This document shows positions 45,116 through 59,000 of a DNA stretch of 64,000 bases, in pieces. The DNA comes from Vitis vinifera (taxonomy: Eukaryota; Streptophyta; Magnoliopsida; Vitales; Vitaceae): assembly GCF_030704535.1 (NCBI RefSeq), contig NC_081808.1, positions 20,386,501 to 20,450,500 on the forward strand. Reading direction: 5' to 3'. Both the position numbers and the translations under genes were made by a program. The notes beneath the pieces are model-generated. The model did not search any database. It worked only from the letters and a program-made list of their open reading frames with translations, and had not been told where the DNA came from. The stretch's first letter is position 1, and each line of letters starts with the position of its first letter.

Positions 45116-48100
45116 AATTCATAGATCAATCTTGAGTAACTTTATTGTAATTTTGCTAGTGGGTGCATGTTCCTTCAGATTCTCAATAAGTAGTCAGGAA
45201 AAAAAAAAGGGTCTTCGTTTGTAAAATAGGCGGTCATAAATATGAGTCCAGCTAAGAGCTAAATGTATGCAAGTTGTCATTCTGCAATTTTTATTACCAA
45301 TAAAAAGAACACTTTAGAAGGGTGTTTTTGATGTATGCATGAATGTGGTTGTAGCAATGTTTATTATATAGAGTTACAATCACCAAATGAACGGTTATTA
45401 TTGTTGAGCATATATAAAAAGGTAAGAATATATATATAATACCATCATTATTGGCCATGCATGGCTTCCCATATTGGACCTCCCTCAAAATTAATATTAT
45501 TTCTGGATGGTGGTGGTCTTTTGTTTGATGAGGTGAGCTCTTTGGACATAAAGAGTATTATATACCAAAGTAATGAAATCAAACATGGATGGGCTATTGA
45601 CAATCAGAGGATAAAACAAAATCCAACTCCTAAATAATTAGGCCTAAAGAACTTCAAGAATATGTGGGTCTAGAGTCATTGATTGTGTCATGGTTTTTGT
45701 TTGGTAATACAATCATGTTGCAAACCATGCCTCAGAAACCCTACCCAATTCTCATGAATCATTCAGTGTGTTTCAGTGGATGTCAATTCTTGACCCATCA
45801 ATCATACCGAGCTTAAGGGTCGACCTCTTTGATGATTGCTTGATTTTTAGTACTAGAATGATTTGGGTGTTGTTCTTGAGGTAGGTGCTTGTGCATTTCC
45901 TGAGCCCCATCTCACCTAGATTGAAATGATCTCTAAAATAATCAGAGATTCCTCATTGAATTCAGAGAGTCACTCGTCTCTTCAGGCCCCATATTTCTTC
46001 AATAAATTACAAGTATTGCAAAGAGACAACCACTATGGCATTTTGGTCACCACATGATGATTAGATTATACCTTTTTTAATGCCTGATACATTTAACTTT
46101 ACTGCATAAAATATACCCACCAGAGAATTAACCATAGTAATTTGACTTGAGGTTGGAAAGGAGGGCTCCCGGAAAAATTGATATTCAAATCATGATTGAG
46201 TCCACAAGGTTTTGTGATTTGTACTGCAAGTAGAATTTGACACGCCTTAAAGAGCCCGGATTTTGAACATAATATAAAATTAAGCACCTAGATTATGAAT
46301 ATAATCTAGATTAAGAACCTCATATTCTAACCGTATGTGCTTTGGTCTAAAGGAAATGGAATGAAGAAGTGGGACTGATTGGGTGAAGTGATCTCTTCTT
46401 GAACCATGTTGTGACTTGTGCAAGAGTAGACAAGGAAGATGAGATCACTGATTAGTAATTACCATGTCCATGTCCTTCAATCCCTATTATATTTGCCTGC
46501 ATTCAATCAAGATATAATTAAATACGGCTAAAGAGGGATGATGAAAGCATCCATGTGGGCAACCATCTGCGAAACACAGGCCCACATCAGTCGAGGAAAA
46601 AGGGTGGTCGGTCACGTAACTGGGTTTAGTGGGGGGTTAGTATTAATATTAGTTTTGTGTGTCCATGGCCTGACGATAGCCTAATACTTAATGTCGAGTC
46701 TTTCTTGCCACTTGATAATTGATTATAATATGGGGGATAAAGTTATGAGCATTTCATTCTACAACATGAGCACGCTTGATGCATTAACAGCTAAAAATAA
46801 TTGAAATGGAGATGAAACTCAGCCACCCATTTCAAAATATGTATATATTGGGGCAATTAGCATTATCTTTATGGATAATGAGAGAGAAAAGCTAGGTAGG
46901 TAGCATATATTGTCATAGGAAAGAGAGAGCAGTTGCATGGGTTTGAACTTCCTGAAAGCATGAAATGTCACCACAATACCTAATTAGAAACTTTAGCTAT
47001 TCTAATCATTTTCTATGGCGAATGGTGCAATGTCATTTTCCTTAAATTTAGTTCGGGATTCATATTAATTATTAGGTATCTAGTTTGAGTAATAAATTTT
47101 GTTCGAATTGAAAAAAAAAGGTATTTTGAGCATTTTTTGACTCCTCTACTTCATCTAATATTGGGCTTGGACAACGACAGCCCAAGGGTGAATTCTTAGG
47201 AGCACTATGTCAGACTTGATGGTCAGTAGGCCCATTCAGCTAATGTGGGGTTTCCTATGCTTTGGGCTGATTATGGAAAATAATGGGCATCCGCCACTTC
47301 AGTAAATTAAAGAAACTGATGTAGTCCTACTAAACCAATCAAATCAGTTTGACTTTTAACAAGTGCAATTTGAATATCCATGGAAAATGTACTAATAAGA
47401 CATTATAATCACCATAATGACCCGCTCTTAATCGTGTAAATATTGTCCACCTTAAAGCTAAAGGGACCCTCACAGCTTTAAAACACGATATGGGATGTCA
47501 CAAACACCCCTCTATGTGACACAACATCCTCGTTGTGTCCCATGAGATTGTGGGGTCAAACAAACATCTTTACGGGACCAAACAAACCTCACACTAAGAT
47601 CGGGAATTGACTTTGATACTATTTGTAACGATTCGCTCTCAACTATGTAGATATTGTTCGTTTTTTGTCCAAATAAATTCTCACGGCTTTAAAACGCGTC
47701 TACAAAATTACAAAGAATCTATACTTATATAGCATCAGGAACTTTTCCTTCTATTCGATATGGGATGTGGGAAAATATATACGGTACAATTTAGGTTATT
47801 AAATAATGATACAAGTAAATGAAATCAAGATATAAAGGTATAAATAAATGGGATCATGTTATAAATAATGAAACTAAAAATTATACACATGATACCACCT
47901 AATTAATGGTACATTTTCAATAGGTATCGGAAAAAATACCCTTCGTACTATAGTTAAGCTTTATTGATTTTATGAATATGCTATTTCATTTTCCTTAACT
48001 TCTAATTAATAACAATACATCTAAATCAATAGTTTAAGGTTTTATTTTTATGCGATATATGATTGTTCAAGATTTAATAAAAAATTTATATTTATTAATA

Positions 48101-48379
48101 TATTTTGTAAATTTTATGAAAATATTTTTTATTATTATATGATAAATTAATTTTTAAATATTGTGATTATATTTTAAGCTAAAAGTTTTAAATATATTTG
48201 AAAATTAATTTTAATTATATTTTTGTTTTAAAAACATTGATATTAAGACCTAAATTACCGTGCATCTAACCATATTGGTATTCATTTGATTTTTACACCC
48301 CTTGCTTAAACCCAAAACCCTGTTCTGTTGAGCTACGAGTAGGAGTAATCAACTGAGCATAGGGTAAACAGATTTCGCG
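45116..48379. other. Intergenic region between the bZIP and UBE3D-like genes
   Basis: Positions 45116 to about 45310 are the bZIP 3' UTR. A dispersed repeat occupies 47411-47775. The rest is AT-rich with no gene recognised. The block at 48290-48379 is the likely promoter/leader of the following gene, with telo-box-like AAACCCAAAACCCT at 48307-48320. Confidence 0.55.
47411..47775. repeat. Dispersed repeat, two direct partial copies
   Basis: Two related blocks in the same orientation: ATGACCCGCTCTTAATCGTG...TAAATATTGTCC...CAGCTTTAAAACAC at 47417-47489, and AACGATTCGCTCTCAACTATG...TAGATATTGTTCG...CGGCTTTAAAACGCG at about 47628-47697. Between them is CAAACAAAC-rich spacer. They match the copies near 27110 and 39556. 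The spacing suggests the two ends of one short element (TRIM- or solo-LTR-like), unproven. Confidence 0.5.
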
Positions 48380-49989
48380 ATGTCATCAGAGCTTGGAACC
48401 TCCGAAAACCCTAGAAAATGGCGGTTCACTTGGGAAGCTCAATCTCACATCCCAACCCTCCGATTGTTTCTCTTCGATCAGGGCACCAAACCCTGCATTC
48501 AATGCAAAAATCTGAAAGTCGATTTGAATTTCGAACGGTCATTACTTTTAGTGAGCTGGTTCGAAGAAGAAACAGAAATCTCATTTAGGGTGCCGGTTCC
48601 AAGGGTTTTGGTTGACATTGAATCACCGATTAGTTTTAGAGCCATGGAGGATCACATTGAGGTTAAGCTCGTCCTGCTTCTTCCTGTCGATCACCACATT
48701 GTTTCGAACTTTAATTCCATATTGAATATGTCGGAAGCTACCTCGCAGCTGTTTTCTATGGATTCTGGTAAGCTTAAGTTGTCGATAATCTTGTTTATCA
48801 ACTGTTTATTGAATTAGCTTTCAGTTGGCTTAACCCGCTGTTTGGTTGAGAAAACTAAGGAGAAGAAAAGAACTGAAATTTTAATTGTGATTCTATATTT
48901 TTTTTTATTGACGACAATTCTGCTCAACTAAGCGTATATGTGTATGTGTATGTGTATGTGTGTGGGGGGTGGGTTGGGTTGTGGTTGTTTTTCTTTTCTT
49001 TTCTTACATTTTCTCAGCCGTCGACCAAAGAATAAATTAGAAATGTGTGAAATCGTGATGTTTTGGTTGGTTTAACCATGAAAATAATGAAATTTTCAAT
49101 GTGAATGGTTTGATATCTTTGGCTATTTGAATGCATTTTGCCATAGCTGACCTGTAATGCTGTCACCTTTTAAAATAGACGCAATTTTTTTAAAAAAAAA
49201 ACCAGGAGGAAACCGAAGTACTCAATTTTTTTAGAGGTTGGTCCAAATTCGTCTGAACCTTAGGTGGTGAAAGTAAATGTGAAGTCGATGATGTGAGCAT
49301 TGAAATTGGAGATGGTTCCTATCTCCAAGATGAACTTAAGATTTGAGCTTAGACTTGCTAGAAATGGAAAGATGCAATTGATGCTATTATAATGTTTATA
49401 ACAAGTCATGGCATGTAATGACCTATTTCTCAAAGTTGGCTCTCAATTGATCTCTCAAATTTGATAGAAATGCAATCATCCAATTTTTTTTTTTTTTTTT
49501 TTTTTTTCTATAAGTAATCAAAATTTCATTAAAAAGCTCCTAACAAAAGCAGTGTAGCCAAGTGCAGAGGAAGTACACAAGGCATGTTCGTGGTCAGAAA
49601 GGAAAGCTAAACAATACCTTAAGCTCTTCCTTAAAAGATAATTCAATCAAACAAGGAGCCAAACACATTCTCTAGTACAACATTAGACCTAGGAAAAAGA
49701 AAATCTATCAAGAAGTTTTCATCGTTTATTATGAACTTTATTCTCTTGAATCTTTCATTTCACTTGTTCAAATGGACCACATCAAACAAAGAGGAACAAG
49801 CCTTTAAAGCTTTTTTCAACTCTTCCCCATGAAACTGCCATGCCAACCAAAGAGCAGGGAGCACCCACAACACCCCAAACATAAAAAATAGCAAACCCTA
49901 TGGAAAGAAAGTACTAACTGTGAAGCACCAACCATGATTCATAAGCTGATTTGAGGTAAGAATCTTCTCCCAAACAACTGCCCAGGCCA

Positions 49990-50045
<56 letters not shown>

Positions 50046-53000
50046 TAATATGATTAGTTGGTTTCTCATCCCACTTGCAAAGGAACTGACTAGGAAGCAC
50101 CAACCTTGTTTCGTAAGCTGATTTGACTAAGAATCTTCTCACATATCCTCCAGGCAAAGAAAAGACTAATGGAACCCAAACCTTCTTAGCAGGAAAAGAA
50201 ATATGTACCTTGTGGAAAAAAATCTGGAAAAAAATAATAATAATTTTGGTTGAAAATTTGCCATTTTTAGTTATCCTCTAGCCCATCCTGTCAGGAGAAA
50301 TCTCTCTTCACAGCCACTGATTGGATGCACTCAAGGAAATCTTGCACCATCCCCTCCTCCCTTTCCTGGAAATTTCTGTTAAAGCTGGGGGATTAGTGAC
50401 CCTGATTGGCCCTCCTCTTTCAAAGATCAGCAACTTTAACACTTCCATTACAAGCAACATCAAACAGAAGCACAAAAGAGTTTTTAAATGATCACTTCTC
50501 TCAACAATTCTCACTCCAAAATTTGGTTTGAATGCCATCTCCAACAACAATGTTCATACAGGAGTGAAATGCTTCCCATCCTTTTCTAATTACTTCCCAA
50601 AGACCAATCTCATAATCACTTCACTCCACTCCTCCCCCCAACGATAAAGAGGCCCAACCTCCTTTACCTCGCCAATTTTGCCCTGGATGACTGCCCTCAA
50701 AAGAAAATGTCACTCCTCCATAAAACTTTAGAACCGTTTTCCAAGTAAGGCCTTGTTTAGCACTAAGAGAAAGAGAGGCTTCAGATTCCTAACCCTCTTA
50801 ATTTCTTAGAGTAAACAGATGACCATCTTACACTGGCATAAAATAAATAAGAACACTTGAAATGGTGCTTTTGATCAGTGTAAGTTTCCCTCCCTCAGAT
50901 AGATATTGCATCTTTCATCAAGCTGGTGAAACTTTTCCTCAACTGAATCCAAAATCAGCTGTGACTTAAATGGAGCACTCAGCTGTATCCCCAAGTAAGT
51001 TGACAGCAACTTTACCACCTTACACCCAGGGATTGCCACTAGCAAATCCAAATTCATCAACATCTCCTACCAGAATAATCTCCCTCTATTGAAAATTAAT
51101 TTTAAGGCCACAAATCACCTCAAAACAAAAGAGTATCCACCTTAGAAACAAAAACCAATCATGATGTGCATCACAAAAGAAGGGAATCATCAGAAATAAA
51201 TAGGTGCAAAAACTCTACTCTCTTTCCACCTCTCCCTCCCGTCTTGAGATCTATAATGAAACCACCCCCCACGGTTCTACTGAGAGAACAGCTCAAGGTC
51301 TCCATGACTAATACAGATAACAACGGGTAAAGGGGATCATCCATCATCCTGGCACATGCTACAAGAACTGAGACATAAACCAGTTGGTTTTCCATTAACC
51401 AACATTGAGATGCTAAAGCCTCCAATTTTTTTTTTTTTTTAATTTTGTTAAATTATACTTTCTTTGTCAAATTAAAAGAGAGTCAAATCCATCCTTCATG
51501 TTGTTCGTTTGTAATGAGTGAAAAATGTGAACCTGTATCAATGCCCTTGTCTTATAGAAGTTTGTCTTAGCATCTCCATTTCTTTGCATCCTTTTCAAAC
51601 CCAGTGAGATCAGTTTGCAAATTTCCCTTATATCTTTTTGATTGAAAAAAGTTGAGGTGGATCAACCTTGATCAGGGTATTTTGGAAGTAATCTATTCTA
51701 ATTAATATAATTACCGAACAAACTGTTTTCAGCAATGGTTGAATTTGCTTCTCCTATTAATTCAATTGGGATAGAGCTCAGTCTTTCTTGCTTTTGTTCT
51801 TTTTGTTTGTCCCACTCTTCTTTTCAAGATTAGCCTAAGCATGGAGTTTGGTTTTGAAAATTGGTGGAAGAAAGTCCTATCAAAAAAAAATTGGTGGAAG
51901 AAAGGCAGCATACTTTGTTAGGCTACTATTTGGCTCTCAGAAGCAGGATAATGAAAAAGAAAGCCGAGGCTTTAAGAGTCTTTATAGAATTAAGGCCTTT
52001 GAATATTTTGTGCTTTTATTTCCGTCTGCAATTTTACCATATCCAGCACATTATTGTGCTTGCTCAATATTTCCCATGAAAGGCATGCCATTGCTAAGCA
52101 TGAAACCTATCATACACTGGAAGGAGTTCCTGTCAAGTTTTTTTGTGATAGGAACAGTTTGGAAGCTTTTCACCTATGAAAAACCCCACTGGTTGTTGGA
52201 ACAGTGTGAGCTGAGACAGGCCATGCCCAACCAGTTCTTGGTACCTTAGTCTTTAGAAGAATCTAGAAGAATGTGCTTTTTGGTAGGCTCTGATTTATTG
52301 TTATCTTGTCCTTTCCTCTATGCCTTGTTTCTAATCTGCCATGAGTTTTTGGTTCAGATATAAAGAGTCTATCTTCCAGAGGAGGAGTGCACTTCTACTG
52401 CAAAAGTTGCTCAACTAATTTAACTAAAAAGCCTCTCAGGTAGGGTTTGTCCCCCCAATTTATGCCTATTAAATTGTCACTTTCTATTTTCTATCATGCT
52501 TGTGCTGCTGTGCAGATGTTGGATGTATTTATGACATTGCCTTTGAACTTTGAGTTGTTTGACATGCGTTTTGTCTCACTCCTCTTTATTTTTATGTTTA
52601 TCTTTTGGCCACAAATATTTCTTCTTACATAAATAAGCAAACCAATATGGTGTCTAGATGCTAATCGCAGTAAAGTCAGAGTGGCCAGTAAATCAACTTA
52701 AAGCATCATACTTTTGGTTCTTAATCCATGACTATATTGATAAACGATATGAAGATTTTATCGTCTATAGCCTATCAGAAAGATCTTTTGCTTTATAAAA
52801 TGCATATCTCCCTCATTCTTTGCACAAATAGTTGTGAGGGTCTCATTGTTATACCTTCTTGTGAAAGCACTGCTGATCTTATCTGAGGTTTGATTTAAAG
52901 ATTATTTTAGCAGTTTCAGGTCAGGGTAGGCCAGGGCAACCAAGTTCTGTTCGATTCTGAAGATTGCAGTTTGGCAAACAGCCCATCCCCCCACCTGCCC

Positions 53001-56000
53001 TGAGTGCTGGCCCCTCATACCTGTCCAATTGTGAGTGCAGCAGCTTAGTTTTTCAATCTACCCATACCATTACCATCCCCATTGAGAATTCTCTCTGCCT
53101 ATACTGTATGTTTTGCCCTATGGCCCCATTGAGAATTCTTTCTGGTTATGCTGTTTGTTTTGCCCTGTGGTTCCTAGATTTTAGATCATTGATTCTTTGA
53201 GAATATCCCCTTTTTTGGACAGGCTACCAACCAGAATAGATTAAAAAACACCTGCTAAAAGAGTGGGTACAACCCAAATGCACATGTATACAGATCCCAC
53301 AAGAATATGAACTCTGCTGATTGAAAATGTGTTAGGTTGCTCCAGGGAATTAGAGATTGTGTGTTGTTATATACAACAACCTTATCTCTCTCCACACCCA
53401 CCTCTTTTTTTTTTTTTTCTTCACTGAGGTGGGTGTGTAGAGACAAATGATGAGTGTTTTTTTTTCTTTTTTTCTTTTTCTGATAAATAAGCAAAATGAA
53501 TATATTGATAGCACCAATGAAACTATACACCAAGGTAGATAAGACAAATGTAATAGGTGTCACTAGGCTTTGCCAACAAGAGAGAAAACATAAAAAAACT
53601 ACTCCCTCCCTTACCCAAACCCTACCCAATCGACAAAATCAATTAAATACATTGATGCTTCTAATATCTACATCCTAACCAATAACGTCATACTTCTAAG
53701 CAGTGTTTGAAAAATCACAATTTTTCACCGAAATATCGGAAAAAAATCACTTATCAGCGGTGTCTGAAACGAAATCCACCATGGATAATCTATCTGGCGA
53801 TTTTTCAGGAAATTTCCCAACTTTTTCGGTCAGTCAACTGACGGTCAACGTGCTGCTGCCCGTTCAAATTTCACCTGTGCCTGCCCCTTTAAATTTCAAA
53901 TTTTTTAGGTTTAAGTTGCAGTCAAGGGGGGTTTAAGCTTGGTTACCACTGGACCAAGTTCTCCCTTGTTAATATATGATGATAATAAATATGTTAAAGT
54001 TCATTATTAAAAAATAAATAAATAAATTTTAATTTTTTTATTTTAAATTTTATTTATTTAATTAATAAATGTATAAAAACTATCATTATAATTTTCTTAA
54101 TAAATATTTTTTAATATCATTTATATGATAATTAAATATTAAAAAGTCATATATGCATCATCATTTATTTTACATTATTGAATGCATTTGAATTAAATTA
54201 ATTATAGTTTTAATATTAAATGTATCATCATTTATCTCATTAATCATATTTTAAAAAATTACTATCACTTCACTTTTAAAATTTTTTATATTTATTCTTT
54301 TAATTTTGAATGTTTTTGTTTAAAAATATTAAATATATAAATTTATTCAAAAAATACTAAAATATAAAAAAATAATAATAATGATGTTCTAATATTTTAT
54401 AAATTAAAATTAATTTAATTAGATAAATAATAAATTATTAAGATTGATATATCCTTGCTTACCAATATTTTTCTCTTTGACCATACCTTATGTCAATTAC
54501 ACTTAGAAAATAACTTTAATACGTGTATTTTTATTTATTTTATGGTTTTTTATTTTTTCTAAATATTTCCATGAATTTTGAATAATTTTCACCTTACTGA
54601 TATTTTTGTCAAAATATTTACCGATATTTCCGATATATCCGTAAAATCCAAGTACTGATATATTCATATTTACCGATATTTCAAACCATGTTTCTGAGGA
54701 AAGAGTAGTATAGCAATTGAACCATTGGCTCCTCATTTTGGATCGCTCTTCCATTTCTTTCCTTCCAATTCTCAAAAAAAATGTACAACGAAGCAGTTCT
54801 ACACACCTTGCATTTTCTTCCCACAAAAAAGTCATGCCACCTAAAAAGACTCTCTATAATTGAAGAAGGAAGGTCCCAAACAATGCCGAACAAAGAGAAA
54901 TGCAGCCGTCATAACACCCTTACTTTGGCACAACTCACAGTGAAGGAGGATGTGATCAATTGATTCTATGTTCCTCTGATGTTGGTCTAACATAGGAAAA
55001 AACTGGTGTATTTAACATCCTTAGAGATCTTATAGTTTGTTAATTTGGCATTGACAAGGCAGGTATTTTTTTTCTAGATCATCTACTTGTTATATGACTA
55101 TATTTGTGATTTTTCTTGCTAAATGATTTTTTTATTTGGCCCGAGCTATGGCTCCACATGTCTATTGCATGTCCAATTGTATCCGCCATTGGATATATGC
55201 ATGTTGGAGTATTAAGTCCGACCATAGTGCCATTTATGCATCAAAAAGAAAAAAAAGGGTTCACCATAGTGTCCAACAGATGTTCTTCCATTTTAGAAGT
55301 GTGTCTGCTACTGTGATTTTTCTTGCTAAATGATTCTTTATTTGGCTTGAGCTATGGCTCCACACGTCTGTTGCATGTCCAATTGGGTCTGCCATTGGAT
55401 ATGCATGTTGGAGTGTTAAGTCCACCACAGTGCCATTTACCTATCAAAAAGAAAAAAAAAAGGTTCACCATAGTGTCTAACACAGATGTTGTTCCATTTT
55501 AGAAGTGTGTCTGCTACTTACTGTTCCAGTAATGTTAAGCCTTTAAATAAAGTTTCTTTCTTGAAGAATTAAATAAATTATAATATATATTGGTCGGATT
55601 TAAAAATTCTGCTGCTATTTATGCTACTTTAATGACTTTCATCATTTCATGAAAACTTTTAGAGACTGTTCTTATACATGTTTATTTGAGTTTGCAAATT
55701 GCATGAAACAGGTTGAATTTAACCTTTTTTTCTCCCATTTATGTAGTTCTTTTGCTGAGATGCCATCAATCAATTGGCGAGAGGTTGCTGACAACTGGTT
55801 TGGTGCTTGTTGCTGTTCATTTGGAGGCATAAGTGAGAAGCTGGTAGCTAGATATGCAAATTCCTATTCATGTGGAGAGGAATCATGCCTATTAGACGCT
55901 ACATCTGTTATTCTTTGCAAGGATGACCTTGTGGGATTTGAGTTTCCAGACAGGGATGGTGACCAAAACTATGAATCTGAACCTGATTGCACTGAAGATG

Positions 56001-59000
56001 ACTGTATAAATGAAGATATGCAAGATGCTGGAGGCAATCATGGAAGATGTGTGTGCCCAACAGTTAAAAAAGAGAAAATGTCTGATCTCAGTGGAAAATT
56101 AAACTCCTTGCATATTCAGAAGGAACCCTTTGTTGATAGCCCAGGATACAAAATTATTGAAAAGGAAATTACTGTTCCCAGTTTGGTTGGCACGGTTCCA
56201 GTATCATATTTTTCTGAAAATGTAGCATCAGCACCTGGATGTTGTGCTGATAACAGAATTCATGTTCTGAATCATGATAAGGAAGTTTGCACTCCTGACA
56301 CTGTATCATATTTTTCTGAAAATGTACCATCAGCACCTGGATGCTGTGCTGATAACAGAATTCATGTTCTGAATCATGATAAGGAAGTTTGCATGCCTGA
56401 CACATCCGAAATCTCAAAGGAACAGAAGGTTACAAAAGCTAGTGAAGTCCTGGCAAATAAGAAGTCTTTCCTTAATGGCTTTCTTGGAAACATTTTCATG
56501 GCTAGATCCTACAATCTTTCAAAAGATGTTGAGTGGATTAAATTTGCATGCCCCCAGTGTTCATCTCTTCTGGGAGCATACCCTTGTGCTGATGGTTATG
56601 CACCCTTAGATGGTGGAGTTCGATTGTTTAAATGTTACATCTCCACTTGCTTGCCAGTCTGTGAATCAGGTGACCTTTTTAGGTAAGCAAATAGATGTCT
56701 ATTATCTGCTTTAATTCTTCCACTTAATTTTGTGGATGACACCTGTGGGAGAATCTATTTTTTGGGTTTTGCTGCATTCATCATCTACTTAAGTTAGCCT
56801 TTTGTTTTAACTAATTATAAGCTTAACATGTCATAAAAAAGTATGGCATGCGAGTTTGGGTAAAAGGGTAATTACTTCCTGAGTTCTCAAGTACTGAGAG
56901 TATTTATCAAATATATATATATATACACATATATATTATGGCTTACAGTGTTAGGTAAATGTGGATAAAGTTGACTTTTACTGGTGTGGAATATAGAATT
57001 AACCTAAAAAAAAAAGGCAGTACACCACCCGCCAACCTCCATCAAAACAGAAAAATTAAAAAAAAAGTAAAAGAAGGATTTTTTGCTTTATGATTAGCTT
57101 TTATGTAGTGAATTATACAGAATTCAACACAACCATTATTGGACAAGGTGGAGTGTATATATATAACCTTTTTATACCAAGGAAAACCAAAAATCCCGTT
57201 GCCTGGACCAAGGTTTTGCTTGAACTACAGCCTCATTATGAACTTGACTTTCAAATGCCTAAATTGGTGACAAAAAAAATCCCAGGACTGCTTGTATTGT
57301 GTCCCATTAACACTGTTTGTTAGGCCGGGCAATCCAGTTGGTGCTCGAGCACATTATGGTTGGGTCGAATAGTATCCAATCTAACCTGGGCTCTCTGGTT
57401 TAGGGTTGAGCCAAATGAATTAGAAAACTTTGATTAAAGAAATATATATTTAAATGATTGATAATTTAACTATATAATGAAGCCTCTTTATAACTGGATC
57501 CCTAGCAATGCAAAAGGGAAGGACTTGGAAAGTTTGGGTTGGGAAATGGCAAAGTCCTGGGGATTGAAAGGCAAGATGGGTGTGGCAAGCTTGGGAAAAG
57601 GACGGGCATTATTGGAGTTAGAGTTCGTGGAAGAAGCAAGGCGGGTCCTCATCTCTGGTAAAAAGGCGGTGGGAGGAGTTCAGTTGGACTTGACACGATG
57701 GAGTCCAAGGTCGGGTTGTTTGGAAGAAGGCGAGGTAAGAAAGGAAGTTTGGGTGAGGATCTTGGGTCTCCCAATCTCACTATGGGTCCCGTCGGTGCTG
57801 AGAAGGATGGGGGATGTGTGCGGTGGGTTCCTAGACATTGACCCACAGATAGAGAGTATGGAGGAACTACAGTGGGCTAGGATATTAGTAAAATCGGACG
57901 GCGAGAATCTCCTTGGTTCGCTGGAAATAGGGGTTGAAGAGGCGACCTATATCCTAACCCTATGGTGGGAGGCGGTGCCGTCGCTAAGGCAGGAAGAGGG
58001 GAGGAAGCGCGGACTGTGGAGTCGTCCAAGTGGGGAGATCAGGGGTAATGCAGTTGCACGCGCCAGGTCGCGAGTGGAAGAGATGGCGTGTGCGGGGTTC
58101 GAGGAGCAGCGTCAGTCAGTGGATGAGACTGGACGGCTGGCGCAGGACGTGGGCTCCGATGCGATAGGCTCCCAAGTGCAAGTGGGTCTGTTGTAGGGGT
58201 CTGGCTCGAAGTCTGGGCCTTCGGCTTCATGCCTAGCGTTGAAATGGGCTGATGGGCTTTCTATGCCCTTAGAGGGTGAAGCCTCAAAGGGGGTTTTGTT
58301 TGGGCCGTCGCATCCCAGGAGCTCGGGGTGGGCTGCAGGCTCTGGGCTGGCCTCTTCTTTTAAGGAGAAGTCCATCCCGTTTCAGGCCCATCTCATTGAT
58401 AGTGAGCTTCTTTTAAAAGCCTGGCCCCCTGTTTCCACCGACCATAGCAAGGATGGCAATCTGGAGTTAGAGTTCGTCAGACTCAGAGAAGAAATTGGGA
58501 GAAGGCAGCAGCCGGACTTAAACCACTCAATGGCAGATAGGGTGCTAGAGGAAGAAGCCGCGAGGTATGGATTAGTTATGAATTTGGGGGGTTTGAGGGC
58601 ACAAGGGTCTTCCTCTTCTAACTTCTTTTATTTTGGTCGGACTCCGGAGAGGGAGTTTTACGACTATTCTGGGGCGCGAAGGGAGGGCATTCAGGAAGGA
58701 AGTGGGTTACGAAGACCAAATGCAGAAGAGCACGTCGGGAGAGGGGATGGCTGTTGGGACTTAGTAGAGGTCAACAGTGTCGATCCCTTGGAAAGAAATT
58801 CAAGGTGGACTTTAGGCCAGACTGAAATCCAAGAGGGTAGGAAGGAAGAACAGCTTAATTGGGAGGAGAATAGTTTGGTTAAGTTTAGTCATTTTCTAGG
58901 TTTCTCAACCAAAGGGTTGGAGAAGGAAATTTTGAGTTTCTTGGGCAAAATCAGGAAAAGAAGGGAGAAGATACATGGTAAAGGTCTGTTGGAGAATTCA

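Noticed and set aside
51848-52249. 133-codon open frame in intron 1 of the UBE3D-like gene
   Set aside because: No domain; includes a short local duplication (AATTGGTGGAAGAAAG) and lies between clear exons 1 and 2.
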